A stretch of DNA of 64,000 bases from Poriferisocius sp965200775 (GCA_965200775.1 OZ241383.1:2418001-2482000), one strand, 5' to 3'; shown: positions 49,836 to 58,761, numbered from the stretch's first letter. Translations and numbers: made by a program. The notes: generated from the sequence alone by a model not told the origin.

Positions 49836-51533
49836 GACACCTGTCGGGACTACCTGCTGAGCAGGACAAGTCACCGTCTCATACGCAGACCAAGCCGAAT
49901 TGCCCAACGAATTCTGAGCGCGCACCCTCCAACTATAAGAAAAACCAGCAGTCCCAGTGTCCGTGAACTGAGTAGTCGGATGAGAAACCGTCCGATCCGC
50001 CGGACCCGAACCAAACTCTTGAGCGAAATACGACGCAGCACCCGAAACAGAATCCCACGACACAGTAACCGTCGTCCCCACACAAGACGCCGCAACATTC
50101 GCAGGAACAGACGGCACAGTAAGCACCTGCGACGAAGACGACGGACAAGTAACCGTCACCCACGACGACCACGCCGAATTCCCGGCCGAATTCTCTGCCC
50201 GGATTTTCACAGTATGAACCGAACCCCACGCAGGGTTATTACGCGACCACGACAAACCAGTCCCGTTATGCAACACCGTTCCAGTGTCCCGCTCTAATCT
50301 ATAAGACGAAGCCTGTGCTACAGCACCCCACTCCACGCTCAACAACGGACGATTGCCGCCAGTGTTAACACAAGTAGTTGAAGTGAACGATGGGGTGGAC
50401 GGAGGTGATAACGCGGCGCTACAAGTAGCCGAACGATAACTCGACCACGCCGAATTACCATTCGAGTTCTGAGCACGCACCCTCCACCGATCAGTAACAC
50501 CCGTTTTTCCGGTGTAAGTAAACGAAGTAGAAGGACGAGAAATTGTTCTACTAGCAGGCCCCGCCCCGAACTCTACAGCACGATACGAAGATGCCCCCGA
50601 AACCGTGTTCCAAGACACAGTACCCGTAGTCCCCACACAAGAAACCGTCAGCCCAGTAGGAGACGAAGGAACACTCCGAACCGGATTAGAAGTCGAAGTC
50701 GGAACAGGAGTTGGATTAGAAGTCGGAACAGGAGTCGGATCAGGATTGTTGCTGCACGGAGTCGAGTTCAAGTGTTTCCACTGTTTCTGTCCGTTGCATA
50801 CGAATTCCCTCACTCCGCATATCTTTCCGTCAGCGTATGCGTCTGATGATGGGTGAAAGTGGGGAATCGGTGCAGCGCTATGGTCTATTCCGTTGGAATA
50901 GAAGTCTTGTTGACACCATCGATCTGGATTGGGATCGTTTCCCCATGGTGGTGGATCGGTGTTGGGTGTGTGCTTGATGGATTCGCCGTGACACCCAGCC
51001 GAGCCGTCATGGTTTTCGTGCTCATAGTGAATCGAACAGCTGTTATGAACGTCTCCCTTGGGATGGCACTCATTCCTGGGGGGCGGTTGCGTGGACCAGT
51101 GCCTATGTTGGGTCGGGTCAGAGCAGATGCCCGGATCCTGTGTAGGATTGGTAGTCGGGCTAGGAGTGGGAGTTGGTGTCGAAGTCGGACTAGGAGTGGG
51201 ACAGGGGTTGTGGTGCAAACCGTCGGTCACACCGTTACAAGTCCGCAGTGTGCCATGACAACTACCGTCGTGCTGATGTAGGAACAAACCTGAACAAGGA
51301 GTAGAGGTAGGAGTGGGAATTGGTGTCGAAGTCGGAATAGGTGTTGGATCGGGACACATGGGAGGACCATCTTGTGGACAATGGAATAAGTGGAATGACC
51401 CGGTGTTATGTCCCTCAGCGGGTTTTTGGTTGACTGCGAACACCAAACCCACAAACAGTAATGCTGCTGCCAGCATGATGCTCAGCAACCGGCGCACAGG
51501 ATGAGGCGATAACACCTCGGCTAGAGCGTTCAT
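49059..51533 (-). CDS. Secreted FN3 protein with His/Cys-rich region, C-terminus lost at a junction
   Basis: The frame is 824 codons, but only residues 1-572 (51533-49818) look like the real protein; the rest is antisense to the GLUG gene. In order: signal peptide (VRRLLSIMLAAALLFVGLVF), Pro/Thr linkers, a His/Cys-rich region over about residues 60-260 (for example HYEHENHDGSAGCHGE), another Pro/Thr linker, three FN3 domains (each with WRVRAQNSxGNSAWS-like ends), and the first 12 residues of a fourth FN3 (VPTGVSAVCANN). The GC content is clearly lower than around it. A long G/C homopolymer tract lies directly before the start codon. It is probably exported and attached or released; its binding target is unknown. 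Confidence 0.65.
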   Translation of the reverse strand: MNALAEVLSPHPVRRLLSIMLAAALLFVGLVFAVNQKPAEGHNTGSFHLFHCPQDGPPMCPDPTPIPTSTPIPTPTSTPCSGLFLHQHDGSCHGTLRTCNGVTDGLHHNPCPTPSPTSTPTPTPSPTTNPTQDPGICSDPTQHRHWSTQPPPRNECHPKGDVHNSCSIHYEHENHDGSAGCHGESIKHTPNTDPPPWGNDPNPDRWCQQDFYSNGIDHSAAPIPHFHPSSDAYADGKICGVREFVCNGQKQWKHLNSTPCSNNPDPTPVPTSNPTPVPTSTSNPVRSVPSSPTGLTVSCVGTTGTVSWNTVSGASSYRAVEFGAGPASRTISRPSTSFTYTGKTGVTDRWRVRAQNSNGNSAWSSYRSATCSAALSPPSTPSFTSTTCVNTGGNRPLLSVEWGAVAQASSYRLERDTGTVLHNGTGLSWSRNNPAWGSVHTVKIRAENSAGNSAWSSWVTVTCPSSSSQVLTVPSVPANVAASCVGTTVTVSWDSVSGAASYFAQEFGSGPADRTVSHPTTQFTDTGTAGFSYSWRVRAQNSLGNSAWSAYETVTCPAQQVVPTGVSAVCANNHPAREAVADRARVEADDSADFTGTCDRAVDHGDVGHGAVVLAGHGRCQYFGGDGGVGHDEVLDHAARADAAEQALMHPAAGVRPPEVGDGVAVAVKEAGPGRLEAAKRFPAVAAVVAGRFVVVFPLGREGQVVEHDVAGAVARPCAAGGVAEGGAVLGPHLGQVRGAVMLPVLGRVGGAVAVQVAPNGLQLLQGAHGDHVAVEPQFEGEVDGGVVARVVAVDADDVDRDGLVVRRGAGEREAVAGDGASEL

Positions 51534-51534
51534 C

Positions 51535-51558
51535 GGGGGGGAGGGGGGGGGGGGAGGG
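51535..51558. repeat. G-tract (C-tract on the coding strand) next to a start codon
   Basis: The plus strand reads seven G, A, twelve G, A, three G (51535-51558). For the minus-strand FN3 gene this is a poly-C tract one base before the ATG at 51533, where a ribosome-binding site would be expected. Long homopolymers are prone to slippage, and four G-runs could form a quadruplex. The rest of the gap, 51559-51809, holds no gene; an inverted repeat GAATCTCC/GGAGATTC (51759-51766, 51794-51801) lies downstream of the RCC1-like gene. Confidence 0.85.
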
Positions 51559-51809
51559 ATTGTGTTCGCCTAGATAGTGCTCGGACATGCTAGAAATACT
51601 ACCAGTATGCAGTTACCCCCTCGCAACACTCTCGATAGAAACCGATAGGGTTATTGGCAGATCAAAAAGAGCATGAGATGTCAAGCAGTTTCTAGTTACT
51701 TATGAGATGGCTGTTCACAGTGAGCGGTTCTTATCGATAGCCTCAGGACTTTAGGTGTGAATCTCCTGAGTGGCGCACTGGAGACGGCTTATAGGAGATT
51801 CAATAGGAT

Positions 51810-53285
51810 TTAGGTTGTGTCTGATTGTGATGGCAGAGCATTGCCTACTGGGTCGAGGAGTTCTTGGCGTGATCCCCAGCAGATAAGTTCACCTGTGGTA
51901 CGAACTGCACAAGCTGCGTCCCAACCTACAGCGATAGACACGAAAGACCCCTCGGGTGCTGGAGATAAAAGCGCTGCCTGCTGTCCCCAGCACACAGGTT
52001 CGCCGTTGGTTCTCAACCCGCAAAAATCCACACTCGAATAACTATCTACAAACTGAAATTCACCGCTAGGCGGCTGATCCAACCCAACCTGCGCACCTAC
52101 GCTGTCAGTGACACACCTGATGGTGTAGTCGATACGAATGCCGCACATAGCACTACCAGCACCGAACAAGGAAATGAACGTATCGCCTGGAAACGGGTCG
52201 GCATAAAACCCTTCCCAGTCAAACCAAGTGTTACAAATGACTGTTCCATCTGTACGTAGCCCACAAATCGCGGCCGTGCTGACAGCCATATCAACGAACT
52301 CTCCATCCGGGGGAATGTACGTGTTGTCATACGTCCCAGGAGGGTGACGGCTCTCTTTCTCTGGAGTTATTTCTAGGTGTCTTGTGCATTCGATGGTGCT
52401 GTCATCTATGCGAATAGCACATCGGAACCGATCGTTGTCTGCCGCGAATCTGATCGTGTCATAATGATAAACATTGAGATCAATGTCGTTCGCCTCACCA
52501 GGAGCCCAACTGACGGGATTAGGGAATACGCCTCCTCCAGGCATATTCCCGTTGTGCCCCCAGCATTCCAACTCACCGCTAGGACGCAACCCACAAAAAT
52601 CATGACCGGTAGAGTTTCTCGCTCCACCAGCCTTAATTATGTCCGTAAAAATGCCACCAGGTGTCCCCGACCACATCCCCGGCCAACCGTACCCTCCCCA
52701 ACAGTGAACTGTGCCATCAACCAGCAGACCGCATGCTCTGGTACTAGCTGCGACCACTTTGGTAAAATGAAAAGCTATCCGCGATATATGCTCAGGCGGC
52801 GTTGCAGGCTCCGTCGGTGCAGTCGGTTCCCCCGGTTCTGGAACGTCCGGTCCCGACGCGGGGACTCCATCAATACACCCCCAGGGCACTATTTCAGTAT
52901 CAACATCGAACTTGCACCGGTACACGTTCAGCAAATCTTCCTGCGCTCGCACCAAAGCATCCCGCAAATCCAACTCAGCATGCGACAACTGACCTGTGAA
53001 CGGTGCCGGACCTAATGCCGGCAAAGCAGGCACGTCACCAGCGCACCCACCAGGAACTATCTGCGTGTCCACATCGAACAAACACCGATAAGCATTCAAC
53101 AACGCCTCCTGAGCAGCAACCAGCTCGTCGCGCAACTCAATGTCGTCAAGAGTCACCGGCGAATCGCCGTGAGCCGCGGCCGACGACGCGGACATCGTCA
53201 ACCCTGCCAAAAACAGAGCGAAAACCGTCAAAACAGCCATCACCGTTCTCGTAGGAGCCTTACTCAAAACAGCATTCATACTCAT
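51810..53285 (-). CDS. Secreted RCC1-like beta-propeller protein with a duplicated N-terminal module
   Basis: 491 aa from the ATG at 53285; a Met two codons later is equally good. A signal peptide (VMAVLTVFALFLAGLTMSA) is followed by two copies of a module of about 36 residues, LRDELVAAQEALLNAYRCLF and LRDALVRAQEDLLNVYRCKF, each ending in FDVDTxIVPxGC. A Pro/Glu linker then leads to about six or seven RCC1-type blades with CGLRxDGxxxCWG-like motifs (for example CGLRPSGELECWG, CGLRTNGEPVCWG). Paired cysteines suggest disulphides outside the cell. GC is lower than the flanks. Such propellers usually bind proteins or sugars; no catalytic residues are seen. Confidence 0.75.
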   Translation of the reverse strand: MSMNAVLSKAPTRTVMAVLTVFALFLAGLTMSASSAAAHGDSPVTLDDIELRDELVAAQEALLNAYRCLFDVDTQIVPGGCAGDVPALPALGPAPFTGQLSHAELDLRDALVRAQEDLLNVYRCKFDVDTEIVPWGCIDGVPASGPDVPEPGEPTAPTEPATPPEHISRIAFHFTKVVAASTRACGLLVDGTVHCWGGYGWPGMWSGTPGGIFTDIIKAGGARNSTGHDFCGLRPSGELECWGHNGNMPGGGVFPNPVSWAPGEANDIDLNVYHYDTIRFAADNDRFRCAIRIDDSTIECTRHLEITPEKESRHPPGTYDNTYIPPDGEFVDMAVSTAAICGLRTDGTVICNTWFDWEGFYADPFPGDTFISLFGAGSAMCGIRIDYTIRCVTDSVGAQVGLDQPPSGEFQFVDSYSSVDFCGLRTNGEPVCWGQQAALLSPAPEGSFVSIAVGWDAACAVRTTGELICWGSRQELLDPVGNALPSQSDTT

Positions 53286-53348
53286 AACCTCGAAAAGATA
53301 GCCGATATGTGTTCGCGCACACAATCTGCGAGCGCTTAAACTTCTCTT

Positions 53349-56268
53349 TCAGATTACACCGGCAATGCCGACCAGCCCTACGACAAGCCCATCATCTCGT
53401 TTTTTCTCTTCGAGTCCGGCCAGGTCGATGCGCGATGGACGCAGCCGACCTTCTGGCAGTTCCAAGACGATCCCGATCTCGCCCACACTCAATACACCGG
53501 GTTACGACCTGCGGTACCGAAAGACCGGAGAGGCGTGGTGGACGAACGCAGCGGAGAGAATTCAGTTACGTTCTGAGACGGTCTCCGGCCTAGACGACAG
53601 CGCAACGTACGAGTTCCGGGCGAGGGCCCGCAACCAACCAAGTGACCCGAACGACCCAGATTATTCCCCGACATCCCCACATTACTGGCTGGGACCGTGG
53701 TCCGATGTGACCATGCTCGGCCCGCCGAGCGCACCCAACTTGTCCATCGGCGTGCCTAACCAGGACGGCGCGGTGATCTTCACGAAGATTTGGGCATCCT
53801 GGACGCGGCCGGCGAGCGGCGGCACGACCATCACCGGCTATGAGTTGCAGCACAAGGGCGGTTCGGTTTCGTCGTGGACCGACTGGCCAAACATCACCAC
53901 TGCGCCGGGCGCCCAGAGGGGCTACACGGCGATTACCGGTCTTAGCTCCGGCACGACCTACGAGGTGCGGGTGCGCGCCAAGAGCTCCGCCGGCGACGGC
54001 CCGTGGCCCGATGTCAAGTCGGCGACCACGGCAACACCGGTGACCACGCCAACACCGCCGGTGGCGGGCAAACCCACCGTGGAGGTTGACTCCGAGATAC
54101 ACACGCACCACGGGAAGATCCTCATGAGTTGGGACAAGCCGTCGAACAACGACACGCGCTCCCACTTTGAGGCGCAGTACAAGGGCGGCTCAGCGACGAA
54201 CTGGACCGTAGCGAACGACCCGATCAAGACCGACGGGTCGTCGTGGTGGACGACGGTTACCGGCCTCGACAACGGCACAGAGTACGATCTGCGCGTACAC
54301 GCCGTGAACACCGCTGAAGTCGCTGGCGCGTGGTCCGACGTCAAGTCCGGGAAGACCCGGGACGCGCTTGTCAAGCTGATCGTCCGGGACTCGGAGGAGG
54401 AGGAAGAGTCGTCCGGGCTGCAGTCCGATCTTGTCTTCAACACCACCCACGACCGCCGAGGGCAGATCGAGGTGGATTGGACCAATCGCAACACATCTCA
54501 GGCCTGCGTCACCTTTGAGGTGCAATACAAGAAGCCCGGGGAGCCGGACACATCGTGGGCATCTCATCCTGTGGACATCTACGACCGCTTCGGTGGGATA
54601 GCGGTGCCAGGCAGCGTGTGGATCACCGGCCTGGACGACGGCACCGAGTATGAGGTGCAGGCGAGAGTCGAAAACTATTCCGACACCTGGTACGGGCCGT
54701 GGTCCGACACGGTGACGGTGACGACGCTGGGTGCGCCGCCTGCTCCCGATCTGACGGTCAAGGGACGGGCTGGGCAGATCATCGCGGACTTCCCCGTGCC
54801 TGCGCGGTTCCGGCCGCTGACCGGCCATGACGTGCAGTTCCGCAAGGCCGGTCAGTCGTCGTGGACCGACTACAACCACCGCGGCACGGACAGCATCGCG
54901 TGGATCTCGGGCTTGCAAGCCGGCACGACCTATCAGGCGCAGGTGCGCGCCGTGAATCAATACAGCGCCGGAGCATGGTCCAATATCGAGTCTGCGACGA
55001 CGCGCAACGTCCCCGACATTCCGGCGATCGAGGCAGTGACTTCCGGTGACGGCAAAGTCACGGTGTGGTGGCAAACCCCCGAGAGCTACGGCGCGTCGAT
55101 CATCGACTACGACGTGCAATACAAAGCGCTGCCAAGCGGCGGCTTGGTCACGCACAGCGCCGACGCCAACGACAACACAGGTAACAGTGCGACGCTGGAC
55201 ACCGCGAATTCGCGGGAGATCACCGGCTTGACCAACGGCACGACTTACGCCGTGCAGGTACGGGCCCAGAACTCTCGCGGCGAGAGCATCTGGTCACTGG
55301 TCGTCACCTGCCGCCCTGAATCCGCAGCCGTCGACCAAGCACAGGCCGTCGGGCAAGCGCAAGCGGCCGGTCAGTTCGCTGGCGCGCAGGCTGACCCGAC
55401 TCCGCCCGCGGACCCACCCGCGGATCAGCCTGCGGCGCCGCCGGCTGATCCGCCGTTGGTTGATCCGCCGACGCTGATCGGGTTGTTCAACGATGCCGCC
55501 ATCGCCAACGGCTCCACGGTCGCTCTTGACATGGCCGACTACTTCAGCGGCGATGACCTCCTCTACACGGTGGAGGTCACAACCACGAACCAGCGCACAG
55601 GTCAGACCAAGACCGGCTTGCTCAACGAGATCGCCCGCAACAAAGTCCGCGGCGCATGGAACGACGCAGTGTCGGTGCTGATGCTCAGCGGCGGCCACGC
55701 CGCATCCCAGGACCTAACCATCACCATCACGGCCACGGGAACTGACGGCACCTCGGTCAGCGATTCCTTCACGCTTTCGCTCGTCGACGAAGTCCCCGCC
55801 CCCGACCTCACCCCACCGGGCGACCCCAACCCACCAGCAGACGACCCGCCACCGGCTGACCCACCACCGGCTGACCCACCGCCTGCCGATCCGCCACCCG
55901 CCGATCCGCCGCCCGCTGATCCTCCCCCGGATGATCCTGATCACAATCCGGCGACGCTGATTGAGGAGTTCGACGACCTGACGTTGTCAGACGATCAGAC
56001 TCACGAGCTGGACATGGCCGATCACTTCAGCGGCGACGGCCTGACGTTCGTCGTCGAGGTGACCACCACCAACCAGCGCACAGGTCAAACCAAGACCGGG
56101 CTGCTCAACGAGATCGCCCGCAACAAGCTGAGCGGCTCCTGGAACGGGTCGGTGCTAAACCTCGAGGGCGGCCACGCCGCATCGCAAACCCTCACAGTCA
56201 AGATCACCGCCACCGACTCCGAAGGCGGCACCGCCAGCGACGAGTTCACCTTCACCCTCAACAACTAA
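53349..56268 (+). pseudogene. Large FN3 / Ig-like surface protein lacking its 5' end, with a probable frameshift
   Basis: Coding signal starts near 53349 with no start codon or signal peptide (SDYTGNADQPYDKPIISFF), directly after a TAA in that frame. At the GGG of 53499-53501 it must shift by one base to continue as GYDLRYRKTGEAWW, so one extra G is likely. The main frame then runs to 56268. It contains about six FN3 domains, an Ala/Gln linker, Pro-Ala-Asp repeats, an Ig/cadherin-like domain (VALDMADYFSGDDLLYTVEV), a longer PPPAD repeat and a second copy of the Ig-like domain. The two Ig-like copies share almost identical DNA. An ATG at 53365 keeps the downstream frame open, so a 967-residue product without export signal is possible. 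Confidence 0.65.
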
Positions 56269-56378
56269 CCCCGCTCCGCCAACTTTGCCAACAAACAGTC
56301 CAGGGCCACGGGGTAAACGCATCGTCGCCCCGGACCCCCACAGGGCCTACCAACTCAACCCCCCACAACAAGCCTCAA

Positions 56379-56570
56379 TCAGGTTGCGATCAGCTCTGCG
56401 GCCTTAGGGTGAAGAATTGCCAGGGGCTTGTCGAAGGTGGCAAGCATCCCACCGTTGCGTGCAGCAAGAGCGACTAGGTACGCGTCGGTCACCTGTCGGT
56501 GGCCGATGACCCCGGAAAGCATTGCCAGGTCGTAGCCGATCTCGTCAGCCCAGAACACATGATCGGACAT
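56379..56570 (-). pseudogene. VapC toxin remnant (C-terminal half of a PIN domain)
   Basis: 63 codons that match only the second half of a PIN toxin: GHRQVTDAYLVALAARNGGM with the third acidic residue, then LATFDKPLA with the last Asp. The first half with the initial catalytic Asp is absent. The frame starts inside the end of the antitoxin gene, so a deletion seems to have joined the antitoxin tail to the middle of the toxin. Without the first Asp the product cannot be an active RNase. Confidence 0.7.
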
Positions 56571-56778
56571 CTTCTGGGGTGATCACGCGGCCGGCAGAGA
56601 GTATCGGCCAGCCGAAGCTGTTGGTCTCCGGTACCTCATCCGAACCGGCCACACTTTGAGAGCTGATGCCCCGGCGGATGAACTCGGTAATCACCTCGCT
56701 CATCGTCTTCTGATACTGATGGGACAATTCGCTGGCCAGGGCGTGTATGTCATCCGGCAAGTCAATCGTGGTCCGCAT
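56545..56778 (-). CDS. VapB-type ribbon-helix-helix antitoxin
   Basis: 77 aa from the ATG at 56778. MRTTIDLPDDIHALASELSH and MSEVITEFIRRGI form the ribbon-helix-helix DNA-binding domain. The C-terminal part, SFGWPILSAGRVITPEDVRS, is the toxin-wrapping region seen in VapB antitoxins, and the last residues come from the deletion join with the toxin. It may still repress its own promoter, but its toxin is dead. Confidence 0.75.
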   Translation of the reverse strand: MRTTIDLPDDIHALASELSHQYQKTMSEVITEFIRRGISSQSVAGSDEVPETNSFGWPILSAGRVITPEDVRSCVLG

Positions 56779-56871
56779 TTGCTCATCGTAACTTCTTGAT
56801 GCAGCTGTGCAGATTGCCGCCGTGTCCAGATGCGCCCCTTCGCTGGAGCCCACACGATCGAGGCTGTTCGA

Positions 56872-57570
56872 CTAGGACTCGGCCTCGGCTGACGATTGCG
56901 GGCGCAACTGGACGGGAGAGGTGACTTCTGGGGTGTCGTTGGACGCCGAGTTGACCAGCTTGGACACCTCGTAGGCCTCCATGAATGCATCGGGGTAGGG
57001 CTCGAGGAGTTCGGTGAGGGCATCGCTGTCGGAAAGAGCGGGATCGAGCCATATGTCCTCCACCTCTGCGGGCAGGATCACCGGCATTCGATGGTGGATT
57101 GGGCGGAGCAGGTTGTTGGCCGCTGTGGTGATGATGGCGCACGACGAAACCCGGTTACCTTCGGGATCGCCGCTCTTCGACCAGATTCCAGCAAAGGCGA
57201 AAGGGTCTCCGGAACGAAGGGCAACCCTCATGGGCCGCTTGACGGTGCCCTGCTTTTGCCACTCGTAGAAGCCATCGGCTGGGATCAGGCACCGCCGCTT
57301 CCTCAGCGATTCCCGGAACGTGGGCTTCTCGGCCACCGTCTCGGCTCGAGCGTTGATGATTGGCCGACCGGCCGGGTCGCTTTTGGCCCATTGGGGGACC
57401 ATCCCCCAGCGCATGAACCCTGCCCGGCGGGAGTCGCCCCCAACCACGGCAAGCACCTGCTGGGTGGGAGCTACGTTGAACCGGGGCCTGTAATCCTCAA
57501 GGCCGTCGTCGAACTCGAACCGCTGCACCAACTCGCTCAAGCTCGCAGTCAGGCTGTAACGGCCACACAT
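56872..57570 (-). CDS. SRAP domain protein (HMCES/YedK family)
   Basis: 232 aa. SRAP proteins form a covalent link to abasic sites in single-stranded DNA through Cys2. Here the N-terminus is MCGRYSLT with Cys2, followed by NVAPTQQV, WGMVPQWAK, NARAETVAEKPTFR with the catalytic Asn and Glu, RCLIPADGFYEW and HHRMPVILP with the active-site His. All key residues are present, so it should be active in damage tolerance. The tail after residue 205 is variable. It is divergent from the TauD-like gene, with 168 bases between. Confidence 0.93.
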   Translation of the reverse strand: MCGRYSLTASLSELVQRFEFDDGLEDYRPRFNVAPTQQVLAVVGGDSRRAGFMRWGMVPQWAKSDPAGRPIINARAETVAEKPTFRESLRKRRCLIPADGFYEWQKQGTVKRPMRVALRSGDPFAFAGIWSKSGDPEGNRVSSCAIITTAANNLLRPIHHRMPVILPAEVEDIWLDPALSDSDALTELLEPYPDAFMEAYEVSKLVNSASNDTPEVTSPVQLRPQSSAEAES

Positions 57571-57738
57571 CCCACCCCATTATGAACCCTGCCCAGCCAC
57601 CCCACTAGCCCCCAGGCCAAACCCCAACCCCAATGCGGCATGGGTTTCCGGGCAGTCACGGCGCTAACGTCCAGCAGGTGATCACCCTTCGGGAGCTGAT
57701 CCAGATTGTCGAGCCGGCCGACGTGATAGGTAAGAGAC

Positions 57739-58626
57739 ATGATTCGCACTGAGCCGCTGGATGCCCCTCTGGGTTCGTTGGCCACGGGCTGGGAACCGGG
57801 AACACCGCTGAGCGACAACGACGTTGCAACGTTACGCAAGGCCCTGACCGACCGCCAGGTGGTGGTTTTGCGAGGCCAGCGGGAGTGCGACGCCGCCGAG
57901 CTGGCAACGCTGGCCCGTCAACTGGGCGAGCCATTCCCGGCCGACCAGCTCTACAACATCCCCACCGAGGAGCCCGAGGTGCTGGCGGTGTCCAACGAGC
58001 TGAACGAGCAGGGTCACGAGAAGGGCACCGCCGGGAGCGGGCCACTGCCGTGGCACACCGACTACGCCTTCCTCGACACCGTCGCCCGAGAATCGCTGCT
58101 CAACGCTCACCGGGTGCCCACAGATGGGGGCGCCGACACCTCGTTCTGCAACATGTACACCGCTTACGAGACCCTGCCCGACGACCTCTCTGCGGCCTTT
58201 GCCGGACGGATAGGCCGGTACTCAATCACATCCGAGAACAACACCCGACTGCGTCAGAACCACCACGACGAGGACCCGTCTGCGGTCGCCGCTCGCCGCC
58301 TGCGTGCCAACCCCGAAATCACCTATCCCGGAACCGGGCACGTGGTTGAGCACCCGGTGGAGATGCCCCACCCCGACACAGGCCGGGTGGCCCTGTACGT
58401 TTCTTCGTTCTCCTGCGGCTTCGTTGGCATCGACGACCCTGAGGAGGCGTTCGCCCTAACCCAGGCAGCCATGGACCACGCCATCGTTCCCGAACACACC
58501 TACACCCACCGCTGGCAGGTTGGCGATGTGGTGATCTTCGACACCGTCGGTACCGTCCACCGCCGTGAGATGCCCCACAACTCCGGCCCCCGCACCCTCC
58601 GCCAACTCTCGATCCAGTACCCCTGA
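57739..58626 (+). CDS. TauD/TfdA family Fe(II)/2-oxoglutarate dioxygenase
   Basis: 295 aa. Iron ligands are His106 and Asp108 in WHTDYAF and His274 in VGTVHRREM; Arg285 or Arg288 in GPRTLRQLS would bind 2-oxoglutarate. The order and spacing fit the family. Members hydroxylate sulphonates, aryloxy acids, amino acids or other small acids; the substrate is unknown. The start is the ATG at 57739. It is followed 15 bases after the stop by a perfect 13-bp inverted repeat. Confidence 0.9.
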   Translation: MIRTEPLDAPLGSLATGWEPGTPLSDNDVATLRKALTDRQVVVLRGQRECDAAELATLARQLGEPFPADQLYNIPTEEPEVLAVSNELNEQGHEKGTAGSGPLPWHTDYAFLDTVARESLLNAHRVPTDGGADTSFCNMYTAYETLPDDLSAAFAGRIGRYSITSENNTRLRQNHHDEDPSAVAARRLRANPEITYPGTGHVVEHPVEMPHPDTGRVALYVSSFSCGFVGIDDPEEAFALTQAAMDHAIVPEHTYTHRWQVGDVVIFDTVGTVHRREMPHNSGPRTLRQLSIQYP

Positions 58627-58640
58627 CCAACCGCCAACCC

Positions 58641-58670
58641 ACTGCTAGCATTGCTATCAATGCTAGCAGT
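58641..58670. promoter_or_regulatory. Perfect 13-bp inverted repeat between tauD-like and vapBC genes
   Basis: ACTGCTAGCATTG and CAATGCTAGCAGT are exact reverse complements separated by CTAT. The hairpin follows the TauD-like stop by 14 bases, so it could end that transcript, though there is no T-run. It also lies about 90 bases upstream of the antitoxin gene and its TGCTAGCA core is like operators of antitoxin genes. Both roles are possible. Confidence 0.6.
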
Positions 58671-58728
58671 GGCACGTGTGCAACCGGGTCCATTTCGTGA
58701 AGCACATGATCGAGGCACATTACCATAG

Positions 58729-58745
58729 CATATATTAAAAATATG
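58729..58745 (+). promoter_or_regulatory. AT-rich imperfect palindrome before the antitoxin gene
   Basis: CATATATTAAAAATATG is an imperfect palindrome in a very AT-rich patch just upstream of the ribosome-binding site (AAGGA, 58750-58754) of the antitoxin. It would be a plausible operator or -10 region for autoregulation of the toxin-antitoxin pair. Confidence 0.4.
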
Positions 58746-58761
58746 TGATAAGGACTTGAAT

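Larger units (their letters stand above)
49817..53319. other. 3.5-kb lower-GC block bounded by a 10-bp direct repeat
   Basis: TGTTCGCGCA occurs at 49817-49826 and 53310-53319, close to where coding signal and base composition change. The block holds two minus-strand secreted-protein genes, while both flanks are plus-strand secreted-protein segments of high GC. The left edge cuts an FN3 domain of the minus gene; the right edge lies just upstream of the other gene's start. No transposase or integrase is inside. It may be an insertion, an inversion or an assembly join. Confidence 0.4.
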
